From: SIG440 sp045591095
GTDB taxonomy: Bacteria > Bacillota > Clostridia > Monoglobales > Monoglobaceae
Reading direction: 5' to 3'
Assembly (NCBI GenBank): GCA_045591095.1
Contig: JAZNSF010000001.1
Location: 1-36,293, forward strand
Length of the DNA: 36,293 nucleotides
Shown: positions 15,975-23,577 of the stretch, piece by piece
Layout: every line of letters begins with the position of its first letter
Numbering within the stretch: position 1 is the stretch's first letter
Made by a program: the position numbers and the translations under genes
The notes under the pieces: generated by a model
What the model was told of the DNA's origin: nothing
The model's input: only the letters and a program-made list of their open reading frames with translations
Databases searched by the model: none

Positions 15975-16838
15975 TTGAAATTAGGCGTTGTTTTTGAGGG
16001 CGGTGCAAGCCGAAGTCTTTTCTCTTGCGGAGTTATGGACGCCCTTTTGGAAGAAAATATATTTGCCGATTATGTTATCGGAGTATCTGCGGGAATTGCC
16101 TATGGCAGTAGCTATGTTTCAAGACAAAAGGGCCGCAACTTAGATCTTTCTCTAAAGTTTATGCACGATAAACGCTATATGGGCATGAAGCATCTATTAA
16201 ACCCCAAAAACCGTTCATATTACAGCAGGGATTTTGCGTTCAGACAGATTCCCGAAAAGTTGGTCCCATATGACTTTGAAGCTTTTAGAAAGTATGCCGA
16301 AAACACTTCGGCAATAGCTGTTTTAACAAATGTAGAGACAGGCAAGGCCGAATATAAAGAGCTTTCACGCGATGACTGGGATTTACACATAAATACAGTA
16401 TGGGCAAGCTGTGCCCTTCCTCTTCTTTTTAAACCCGAAAACTTAGAAGGTAATCTCTATATGGATGGTGGCATAGCTGACCCTGTACCTTTTAAAAAGG
16501 CTTTTTCAGACGGCTGCGACAAGGTGATTGTGGTGCTGACCCGCGAACGCTCTTACAGCAAGACGAGTGAATCTTCTTCTCGCATGGCAGCTCGTTTTTA
16601 TCGCAAATATCCAAACTTTTGCACATCACTTCTGGAAAGAGCAAAAAAATATAATCTGGACCGGGAAGACCTTTTCGAAATGGAAAAAAACAAGCAGGTA
16701 TTTGTGGTTGCTCCTACCGACACTACAGGTTTTTCGCGAACAGAAAGACACCCTGATAAGCTTAAGGAAATGTACGATGATGGTTATAATACCACAAAAA
16801 AACAATTTAATGACCTTAAAAATTACTTGGGTCTTTAA
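15975..16838 (+). CDS. Patatin-like phospholipase (YjjU-like)
   Basis: 287 residues, starting at TTG with AAGGAGG 7 nt upstream. Patatin catalytic elements: oxyanion-hole stretch EGGASRSLFSCGV (8-20), nucleophile elbow GVSAG (Ser38) and DGG (Asp164) in YMDGGIADPVP. No signal peptide, so it is likely cytoplasmic. It belongs to the bacterial YjjU branch of the patatin family; the lipid substrate is unknown. It lies directly after the hemolysin III-type gene. Confidence 0.9.
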   Translation: MKLGVVFEGGASRSLFSCGVMDALLEENIFADYVIGVSAGIAYGSSYVSRQKGRNLDLSLKFMHDKRYMGMKHLLNPKNRSYYSRDFAFRQIPEKLVPYDFEAFRKYAENTSAIAVLTNVETGKAEYKELSRDDWDLHINTVWASCALPLLFKPENLEGNLYMDGGIADPVPFKKAFSDGCDKVIVVLTRERSYSKTSESSSRMAARFYRKYPNFCTSLLERAKKYNLDREDLFEMEKNKQVFVVAPTDTTGFSRTERHPDKLKEMYDDGYNTTKKQFNDLKNYLGL

Positions 16839-16894
16839 TAAATTTCATATAACCCAAGCCCCGTGAATATTTATTATTTGCGGGGTGAATTTTT

Positions 16895-18034
16895 TTGAAA
16901 AAAATATTGTTCCTACTTGTACTTACATTAACTTTTGGTCTTTTTCCAACAACAACATATGCAATTTCTGCACGAAGCGCCATTGTCATTGATGCTAATT
17001 CGGGCAGAATTTTATACGAACATAATAAAGACGAAAAACGTGGTATGGCAAGTACTACCAAGATTATGACCGCTCTTTGCGCTTTAGAGTATGGGGATAT
17101 GGAAAAAACCGTCACCATCTCATCCACCGCATCGGGTGTTGAGGGGTCTTCTATGTACTTGGCAAAGGGCGAAAAAATCAGTATGGGAGACCTTGTAAGC
17201 GGCCTTATGCTTGTATCGGGAAATGATGCAGCAACCGCTATAGCGGAATCTGTCTCCGGCTCTTTGGAAAACTTTGCCCTTCTCATGAACAAAAAGGCCA
17301 GCGAGCTTGGCTGCTTTAACACAAACTTTACCAATCCACATGGTCTTTCTGACGAAAATCATTATACAACCGCTCACGATTTAGCTAAAATTACGGCCTA
17401 CGCCATGAAAAACGAAGCATTCTCGGAAATCGTAAAAACAAAAAAGAAAACCCTCCCAAAAAACGAGGAAGGTTATCAACGAACGCTAATCAATCACAAT
17501 AAATTTTTGTCTATGTACGAAGGCTGCATCGGGGTAAAAACCGGATTTACCAAAGCAACCGGCAGATGTCTTGTAACCGCAGTCGAGAAAAATGGAATGC
17601 GTCTTATATGTGTCACGCTTAATGCGCCTGACGACTGGTCCGACCATAGAGTTCTTTTTGATACAGCTCTAGAGAAATTTTCTCTGCAAAAAATTGTAAG
17701 TTCTGACGAAGTCCTATTACACGCAAACGTCAAAAACGGTTCTAAAAGCATCGTTACACTTTCTGCATTGACTGACCTCTACCTGCCTGTAAAAGTCGGC
17801 GAAGAAAACAAAATTGAAATCACAACCGAACCCTTTGAGGACCTTTCTGCTCCAATAAAAAGCGGTGAGGTTTTAGGTAAAATAGTTGTCAAAATCGACG
17901 GAAACACTTCGGGCGAATTCCCTTTAGTTGCAAAAGAAGATATTGAGGTTAAAAAAACTATTTTCAAGCCCGAGGCAACCTTTGCCCAAAACTTTAAAAA
18001 ATTTCTTTTAGCATGGATTGCTTGCTTTCAGTAG
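16895..18034 (+). CDS. dacF: D-alanyl-D-alanine carboxypeptidase (DacF-type, PBP5 family)
   Basis: 379 residues, TTG start. N-terminal signal peptide (about 1-23, cleavage near TYA/IS). Serine peptidase S11 motifs are complete: SxxK at Ser53-Lys56 (STTK), SGN at 108-110 and KTG at 215-217. The C-terminal region (about 280-355) matches a PBP5 C-terminal beta domain, and the end FKKFLLAWIACFQ may be a membrane-associating helix. It trims the terminal D-Ala of peptidoglycan stem peptides outside the cell. GGGGTG upstream is the probable Shine-Dalgarno and lies inside a short CCCCG/CGGGG stem (16859-16885). The gene ends 1 nt from the convergent ECF S-component gene. Confidence 0.94.
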   Translation: MKKILFLLVLTLTFGLFPTTTYAISARSAIVIDANSGRILYEHNKDEKRGMASTTKIMTALCALEYGDMEKTVTISSTASGVEGSSMYLAKGEKISMGDLVSGLMLVSGNDAATAIAESVSGSLENFALLMNKKASELGCFNTNFTNPHGLSDENHYTTAHDLAKITAYAMKNEAFSEIVKTKKKTLPKNEEGYQRTLINHNKFLSMYEGCIGVKTGFTKATGRCLVTAVEKNGMRLICVTLNAPDDWSDHRVLFDTALEKFSLQKIVSSDEVLLHANVKNGSKSIVTLSALTDLYLPVKVGEENKIEITTEPFEDLSAPIKSGEVLGKIVVKIDGNTSGEFPLVAKEDIEVKKTIFKPEATFAQNFKKFLLAWIACFQ

Positions 18035-18035
18035 G

Positions 18036-18950
18036 TTAATCCTCATATACACCAAATTTTGCCTTTACCCTTTCAACTGTTTCGATTATGGGTTCAGAAA
18101 TCACCCACAAAAACAGCACGGTCGCTACTGCATGCATCAGGTCAAATGGAAGGCCTGATGCATAAATCGCAATCAGGGAATCAACATTTACTGCTTCTCC
18201 CATCATTATAAGTGATGTCGGGTTTTGAATTCCTCCGTAAATAAAAACGGTTGAAAGTCCGCCAAAGATACATAGGCTTAGCTTGCTTACAGGGATTAAT
18301 TTTTTGCGGAACAAAATTCCTGCCAAAAATCCGATTATTCCAAACCCAAACATTTGCCAGGGAGTCCATGCGCCTTGACCAAAATAGAAGTTTGAAACAA
18401 AGGCACAAATTGCGCCAACCAAAAATCCTGTTTCGCCGCCAAGGCAAACTCCGGCAATAATCACCATTGCAATAATCGGCTTAAACTGTGGCAGCATAAA
18501 AAATACTGCTCTTCCCACTACCGCTGCCGCACAGAAAATACTTATGATAACAAGTTCTTTTGCTTTGGGGCGTCTTCTTTCAAACGAAATGAAGAATGGC
18601 AGCATAATCTCAAATATAATAAGCAAACTGATAAGATAGTACCGTCTGTCGCCAAAGAACTTTATTCCTATCCAAATTGTAATTGGCACTGCAATAAGCA
18701 CCATAACGCTCGCAAGTATTGTTCTTTTGATAGCTGTCCTTCCCTGCATTTGTCTTACAGTAATTTTTTGTGTGCATTTCCTTTTTGTTGGCAAAAGGGA
18801 TACCACACCAAAGCACGCAAACCCCATTGCCAGAAGCTGAACAACCATACCGCGCCAGTCACCAAACTCGTACTTATCGTAAAAGAAAATCTGCAAAATC
18901 AGAAAAACTATAATTGATATGATTCCGGATAAAAATTTAAACTTTTTCAT
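18036..18950 (-). CDS. ECF transporter S component, probable cobalamin/corrinoid specificity
   Basis: 304 residues, larger than most S components (about 170-220). Residues 1-125 hold four extra membrane segments. From about 130 the typical S-component core begins: KELVIISIFCAAAVVGRAVF, then VCLGGETGFLVGAICAFVSNFYFGQG and TPWQMFGFGIIGFLAGILF. It confers substrate specificity on the ECF module encoded just upstream (14-nt overlap with the ATPase gene). The operon leader carries a cobalamin riboswitch, so the substrate is probably cobalamin or a precursor; CbrT-type systems are a known parallel. A cobalt role cannot be excluded. Confidence 0.85.
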   Translation of the reverse strand: MKKFKFLSGIISIIVFLILQIFFYDKYEFGDWRGMVVQLLAMGFACFGVVSLLPTKRKCTQKITVRQMQGRTAIKRTILASVMVLIAVPITIWIGIKFFGDRRYYLISLLIIFEIMLPFFISFERRRPKAKELVIISIFCAAAVVGRAVFFMLPQFKPIIAMVIIAGVCLGGETGFLVGAICAFVSNFYFGQGAWTPWQMFGFGIIGFLAGILFRKKLIPVSKLSLCIFGGLSTVFIYGGIQNPTSLIMMGEAVNVDSLIAIYASGLPFDLMHAVATVLFLWVISEPIIETVERVKAKFGVYED

Positions 18951-20553
18951 TTTTCTCTCCCTCTAAATCATTTAAAGTCTTTATTATATCATTGGCAGTG
19001 ATAGCTCCCGCAATCAAATCCTTTGCCATACGATTTGCGGCTGTGGTATAAAACCTCTTGCCATCAAAAAATTCCCGCGGTGCGTCCTCACACAAATTCC
19101 GTCCGTCAAAAAGCATTCCGCATACATCGCTCACTTCTGCACAAAAATCCAAGTCATGAGTCACCATTACTATCGAACCTCCGTTATTTTTGAAGTCTTT
19201 AAGAAGCTCGGCAAGACATTTTTTAAAGCTTATATCTATGCCCTTAGTTGGCTCATCAAGAAACAAAATCTGAGGCCCATTAAGAAGAACCTTTGCAATC
19301 GCCGCACGCTGAAGCTCGCCACCCGACAAATCAAACGGATGCTGGTTAAGTAAATCCTCTACCTTGCAAGTCCCTGCTATCTTTTGAATCTTAAAAAGGT
19401 CACTTTCTTCTCTTTTAAAATCGTCAAGCAAAGTTTTTTCGACAAACAGACTTCTTGGGTTTTGGGGCACCATTCCAATCCTCAAATGTTTGTCAGCGGG
19501 ATACGCCCTGCCTCGTTCCGGTTTTAAAATTCCGGCAGCCAGCTTTAAAAAGGTGGTTTTCCCTGCGGCATTTCCGCCAAGTAATGAATATATCTCGCCC
19601 TTTTTGACAGTTGCCGAAAATCCCTTTAGAACCGGTTCTGCGTCTTTTTCGTACCGAAACCACACATTGTCAAATGTAAAAATTGTATCCTTCGCTCTTT
19701 CGCATTTATTTAAAGGAATTTCTATAGGACTATGCTCATCTACTTTTTCTAAAAGGCACCTGCGCCCCTCTCTTAAAGAAACAGGAGCCACTCCCTCACT
19801 TTTTGCAAACACCCGCATAGCAATCGGAAATGCATCTTTAATTTCTGTTTCGTCTAGCAATTTTGCAATTTTTTCGGGGGCTTCGGTTAAAACTAGTTTA
19901 CCTTTATCCATCACTGCTACCTTATCAGCGTACTCTAAAAGATTTTCGAGATTATGCTCGCTGATGATAATCGTTACACCAAGGTCACGGTTTATCTTTA
20001 CAATTGTATCCAAAAATTTTTCTGCAGCAATGGGGTCAAGCTGACTTGTAGGCTCGTCCAAAACCAAAACTTTGGGGTCCATAGCCATTACCGAGGCAAG
20101 ATTTAGAAGTTGCTTTTGTCCTCCGGAAAGCTCGGATACGTTTTTCAAAAAAACGTCCTCAAGTCCAAAAAAAGCGGCAATTTCGGCTACTCTCACGCGG
20201 ATATCAATGTTTTTCATTCCAAGATTTTCAAGTCCAAAGCTAAGCTCCTTCCATACCTTGTCGCATACAAGCTGACTTTCTGCATTTTGCATAACAAACC
20301 CAATCTTTTGACTCTCTTCCTTAATACCAATCTCTGTGATTTCCTCATCGCAAAAATATACTTTTCCAAAGGTTTCACCCCTTGGTGCAATAGACGGTTT
20401 AAGATGCCTTAAAAGAGTAGATTTTCCACATCCTGATTTTCCGCATAAGACAACAAAATCACCGGATTTTACCGTAAGGGTAACCCCATCTAGTGCTTTC
20501 TTGTTGGTTAGCGGATATGTAAATTCCAAACTCTCTATTTTAAAAATTTCCAT
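18937..20553 (-). CDS. ECF transporter fused ATPase (A-A' domains)
   Basis: 538 residues with two complete ABC domains. First: Walker A GKSGCGKS (38-45), signature LSGGQKQ (142-148), Walker B VLVLDEPTS. Second: Walker A GGNAAGKT (326-333), signature LSGGELQ (409-415), Walker B ILFLDEPTKGID. EcfA and EcfA' are often separate genes; here they are fused. It powers the transporter with the T component encoded upstream (19-nt overlap) and the S component downstream (14-nt overlap). GGGGTGAG precedes the ATG. The overlaps imply translational coupling. Confidence 0.94.
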   Translation of the reverse strand: MEIFKIESLEFTYPLTNKKALDGVTLTVKSGDFVVLCGKSGCGKSTLLRHLKPSIAPRGETFGKVYFCDEEITEIGIKEESQKIGFVMQNAESQLVCDKVWKELSFGLENLGMKNIDIRVRVAEIAAFFGLEDVFLKNVSELSGGQKQLLNLASVMAMDPKVLVLDEPTSQLDPIAAEKFLDTIVKINRDLGVTIIISEHNLENLLEYADKVAVMDKGKLVLTEAPEKIAKLLDETEIKDAFPIAMRVFAKSEGVAPVSLREGRRCLLEKVDEHSPIEIPLNKCERAKDTIFTFDNVWFRYEKDAEPVLKGFSATVKKGEIYSLLGGNAAGKTTFLKLAAGILKPERGRAYPADKHLRIGMVPQNPRSLFVEKTLLDDFKREESDLFKIQKIAGTCKVEDLLNQHPFDLSGGELQRAAIAKVLLNGPQILFLDEPTKGIDISFKKCLAELLKDFKNNGGSIVMVTHDLDFCAEVSDVCGMLFDGRNLCEDAPREFFDGKRFYTTAANRMAKDLIAGAITANDIIKTLNDLEGEKNEKV

Positions 20554-21413
20554 TTTATCTCACCCCAAATCTCTGTAAAAATCGGAATAGAAAGCAGCGC
20601 TAAATATGCCACGTATGCCCATAAATTTTCAGCAGTGATTGGCTGAAATCGGATGGATGGGAAAGCCTCAAAGAAAAATACCTGCTTGATGCAGCTTATC
20701 CCAACCAATATGGATAGTATAAAAATAACTGCAAGCATAATCAAATCTCTTTTCTGAAAAACAAAAAGCGAAAACGCAGTTCTTTTGCCAATGCCAAATC
20801 CCCTTGCACGCATACTGTTTACGGTTTCTATCGAATCTTCAAGCATAATCGAGAGGCTCACCGAAAAGGCTGTGATTGCATTTTTAAGTTGCAAGCTCTT
20901 TGAATTTTTTGTTTCTGTAACTTTAAGACATTTTTGCGCCATTATGCTGTCCGAAATTTGTCTTTTAAACTTTTCTCCAAACCCTAAAGTCATCGAAAAA
21001 ACGAGAGCTAGGTTAGGCAAAGCTTTGCCAAAAAGATACATAATTTTCTCGCTTGTCATCACCAGATTAAGACAAAACAACCAAGACATTACCGCTCCGA
21101 TAACACCACTTGCGACAGCACCGTAGATAACTGCTTCCAGCGTAAACGGATTGCCGGACGGAAGATAGAAAATCATAGTCACTCCACGATGGTTAAAGAT
21201 TCCGTTAAATATGCCACCAAAAACGACCAGAGCTAAAAGTAATCCCATTATTTTAGGGATTTCTTTTAAGCCTTTTAAAAATCCAAATGTTAAAATTCCA
21301 ACTACAATGGAGAAAAAGGTGCAAATAGGATGCATAAAAACCATAGAAAAACCAATTACAGCCAGAAAATAGAAAAATCCAACCAGTGGATGATAGTCTT
21401 TAAAAGCTTTCAT
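20535..21413 (-). CDS. ECF transporter T component (energy-coupling transmembrane protein)
   Basis: 292 residues from ATG 21413. An ATG 39 nt upstream (21452) lies in the leader hairpin and is rejected; AAGGAGGG stands 7 nt before 21413. About six membrane segments, and the coupling motif MRARGFGIGK in the cytoplasmic region, which docks on the ATPases in EcfT/CbiQ proteins. First gene of the T-AA'-S operon, behind the cobalamin riboswitch and attenuator. Confidence 0.93.
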   Translation of the reverse strand: MKAFKDYHPLVGFFYFLAVIGFSMVFMHPICTFFSIVVGILTFGFLKGLKEIPKIMGLLLALVVFGGIFNGIFNHRGVTMIFYLPSGNPFTLEAVIYGAVASGVIGAVMSWLFCLNLVMTSEKIMYLFGKALPNLALVFSMTLGFGEKFKRQISDSIMAQKCLKVTETKNSKSLQLKNAITAFSVSLSIMLEDSIETVNSMRARGFGIGKRTAFSLFVFQKRDLIMLAVIFILSILVGISCIKQVFFFEAFPSIRFQPITAENLWAYVAYLALLSIPIFTEIWGEIKWKFLK

Positions 21414-21434
21414 TGTTTTGCCCTCCTTTCCCCT

Positions 21435-21479
21435 GAAAAACAAGAAAGCCACAGCACAAGCAAACGCTTATGCTGCAGC
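21435..21479 (-). terminator. Attenuator hairpin of the cobalamin riboswitch leader
   Basis: Minus strand: 14-bp stem GCTGCAGCATAAGC with GCTTGTGCTGTGGC (three G-U pairs), 4-nt loop, then TTTCTTGTTTTT. It lies between the aptamer and the ecfT ribosome-binding site, so it is probably the expression platform, terminating transcription when cobalamin is bound. Confidence 0.75.
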
Positions 21480-21549
21480 CGAATTCCTGCAAGACATAAT
21501 TTTAATAAAATAGACCAAATATACCGTGGCCGTATTTATTAGCTATTCC

Positions 21550-21718
21550 CTACTTTATGTAAGTATCCCGGCTTATACATCATTGGCATTGCTACTACCT
21601 TCCCAATTCAAGAAAAATCAGTGACTGCATCTTATGCACCGTAGCAAGCCTCCGTACTTACGGTGGCGGCACCGCTCGTGACTTTCACACGATTCCATTA
21701 TAGTTAAAAACCTATACC
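21550..21718 (-). ncRNA. Cobalamin riboswitch aptamer (ECF operon leader)
   Basis: Read on the minus strand, conserved blocks appear in the expected order: TATAGGTT (21716-21709), GGAATCGTGTGAAAGTC, the core CGGTGCCGCCACCGTAA (21674-21658), GTCACTG, GGGAAGG (21604-21598) and the B12-box AAGCCGGGATACTTAC (21574-21559). This matches the cobalamin riboswitch consensus. The stretch 21414-21761 has no gene; it holds this aptamer, a spacer and the attenuator. No convincing promoter was found upstream of it. Confidence 0.9.
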
Positions 21719-21761
21719 GCATTTTTTTGCGGAACATAAAGTTTACTTTTGTGTTAAATCT

Positions 21762-23120
21762 TTAGTTCTTAAGACTGTGTATCGGAGCCGGAATCCTTCC
21801 GCCTCTTGAAATAAATTCTTCGCTTGAATACCTATGAACCGGCATAATTGGTGCATATCCCAGAAGGCCACCAAATTCAACAGTTTCGCCAACACCTTTA
21901 CCTATAACAGGGATAATTCTCACTGCTGTGGTTTTTTGGTTTATCATTCCTATTGCCATTTCGTCTGCGATAATCGCAGAGATTGTTGACGCAGGTGTAT
22001 CTCCCGGAATTGCAATCATATCAAGCCCTACCGAGCATACACAGGTCATTGCCTCGAGCTTATCCAAGGTAAGCGCACCACATTCAGCTGCTGCAATCAT
22101 ACCTGCATCTTCACTTACAGGGATAAACGCGCCACTAAGACCGCCCACATACCCAGACGCCATAACTCCGCCCTTTTTGACTGCATCATTAAGAAGTGCG
22201 AGTGCCGCTGTTGTGCCATGTGTTCCACACTTTTCAAGGCCCATTTCTTCCAATATATATGCAACACTGTCGCCAATCTCGGGAGTGGGGGCAAGGGATA
22301 AGTCAACTATGCCAAAAGGCACATTAAGGCGCTTAGATGCTTCCTGAGCCACAAGCTGACCCATTCTGGTAATTTTGAATGCAGTATTTTTTACGGTGTC
22401 GGCAACTACGCCAAAGTCACATTCCTTTACCTTTTCAAGTGCACACTTTACAACACCAGGGCCGCTTACACCTACGTTGATAACAGCATCGCCCTCGCCT
22501 ACACCGTGGAATGCTCCTGCCATAAATGGGTTATCCTCAACAGCATTTGCAAACACAACAAGCTTTGCGCATCCCAGTGAATCTTTGTCCGCTGTAATCT
22601 TGGCAGTTTTTACAATGGTTTCGCCCATAAGCTTTACTGCATCCATATTGATTCCCGCTTTTGTGGTAGCAACGCCAACCGAAGAGCATACACGCTCAGT
22701 GCTGGCAAGAGCTTCCGGAATCGAATCAATAAGGATTCTATCACCCTTAGCAAAACCCTTATGTACCAATGCCGAAAAACCACCAATGAAGTTTACACCG
22801 GTCTCAGCTGCCGCTTTGTCTAAAGCTTTAGCAAAGCATACATAGTCCTTTGCATCACTTGCCCCTGCAACTAAAGAGATGGGGGTAACCGAAATTCGCT
22901 TATTTATAATGGGGATACCATACTGACGGCTGATATCCTCTCCGGTCTTAACAAGGTCTTTTGCATAACGTGTAATCTTGTCATATATCTTATCACAAGC
23001 CTTATTTTTATCGCTATCCATACAATCCAAAAGCGAAATGCCCATTGTGACTGTTCTTATATCAAGATGCTGATCGTCAATCATCTTGATAGTTTCCATA
23101 ATTTCTCTTGTATTAATCAT
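21762..23120 (-). CDS. DUF711 (UPF0210, 'PFL family') protein
   Basis: 452 residues, the full length of the DUF711 family, with characteristic stretches NTREIMETIKMIDDQHLDIR, TMGISLLDC, GGFSALVHKGF and GTHGTTAALALLNDAVKKGG. Rich in glycine and small residues; no signal peptide or membrane segment. The biochemical function is unknown. Despite the database label 'PFL family', it lacks the Cys-Cys and glycyl-radical motifs and is not a pyruvate formate-lyase. It follows the ACT-domain gene by 23 nt, a pairing common in Firmicutes, suggesting ligand-controlled metabolism. Confidence 0.92.
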   Translation of the reverse strand: MINTREIMETIKMIDDQHLDIRTVTMGISLLDCMDSDKNKACDKIYDKITRYAKDLVKTGEDISRQYGIPIINKRISVTPISLVAGASDAKDYVCFAKALDKAAAETGVNFIGGFSALVHKGFAKGDRILIDSIPEALASTERVCSSVGVATTKAGINMDAVKLMGETIVKTAKITADKDSLGCAKLVVFANAVEDNPFMAGAFHGVGEGDAVINVGVSGPGVVKCALEKVKECDFGVVADTVKNTAFKITRMGQLVAQEASKRLNVPFGIVDLSLAPTPEIGDSVAYILEEMGLEKCGTHGTTAALALLNDAVKKGGVMASGYVGGLSGAFIPVSEDAGMIAAAECGALTLDKLEAMTCVCSVGLDMIAIPGDTPASTISAIIADEMAIGMINQKTTAVRIIPVIGKGVGETVEFGGLLGYAPIMPVHRYSSEEFISRGGRIPAPIHSLKN

Positions 23121-23143
23121 AACTTCCTCCGATAAGTGGTACC

Positions 23144-23413
23144 TTAAATTCTGTGCATGGAATTAAAAATCTCTTCGTTCTGCATACGTATATCAACGCC
23201 AATCTCGGCACCGATTTTTTCCAAAGCTTTTAAAAGCTGGTCCTCTTTTCCGGCTGCGCCCTTCATATCAACAAGCATAATCATTGTAAATATATCCTGC
23301 ATAATGGTCTGGTTTATGTCAAGGATGTTAACGCCATGACGATAAAGGCAGTCACTTACTTTTGCAATAATACCTGGTTGGTCAATACCCATAACTGTGA
23401 TAATAGTCCTCAT
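23144..23413 (-). CDS. ACT domain protein (UPF0237)
   Basis: 89 residues, a single ACT domain: RTIITVMGIDQPGIIAKVSD, then GVNILDINQTIMQDIFTMIM. ACT domains bind small ligands, often amino acids. The start at 23413 is chosen over a TTG at 23437 because AAAAGGAG stands 7 nt upstream and the family begins near this residue. It is the first gene of a two-gene unit with the DUF711 gene, from the promoter at 23459-23487. Confidence 0.9.
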   Translation of the reverse strand: MRTIITVMGIDQPGIIAKVSDCLYRHGVNILDINQTIMQDIFTMIMLVDMKGAAGKEDQLLKALEKIGAEIGVDIRMQNEEIFNSMHRI

Positions 23414-23458
23414 AACCATTCTCCTTTTATTCTCCAAAATTTTTACAATTCTTCGTTA

Positions 23459-23487
23459 ATTATACAACTTCAACGATTTTTAGTCAA
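23459..23487 (-). promoter_or_regulatory. Promoter of the ACT-DUF711 unit
   Basis: Minus strand: -35 TTGACT (23487-23482), 17-bp spacer, perfect -10 TATAAT (23464-23459). Divergent from the ygiQ promoter, whose -35 starts 23 bp away. Confidence 0.85.
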
Positions 23488-23510
23488 GCAAAATTTATAC
23501 AAAAAAGCTG

Positions 23511-23539
23511 TTGAAAAATATTATTTTTCGTGGTAAAAT
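23511..23539 (+). promoter_or_regulatory. Promoter of ygiQ-folD-radA
   Basis: -35 TTGAAA (23511-23516), 17-bp spacer, -10 TAAAAT (23534-23539). It overlaps a potential GTG start at 23530 and so rules that start out for this transcript. Confidence 0.8.
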
Positions 23540-23577
23540 ATGTATATAGTTATTTAGTAAATTCGAGGGGTTTATCT

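Noticed and set aside
21717..21732. CCGC/GCGG hairpin as a terminator of the DUF711 gene
   Set aside because: The stem is only four to five pairs, and the A/T run is in the loop rather than after the stem.
21762..23120. DUF711 protein as a second pyruvate formate-lyase, as its 'PFL family' label might suggest
   Set aside because: It has neither the Cys-Cys pair nor a glycyl-radical motif; the name is unrelated to the enzyme.
23530..23577. GTG at 23530 as the ygiQ start
   Set aside because: It overlaps the predicted promoter, and GAGGGG stands before the ATG at 23578, where family homology begins.
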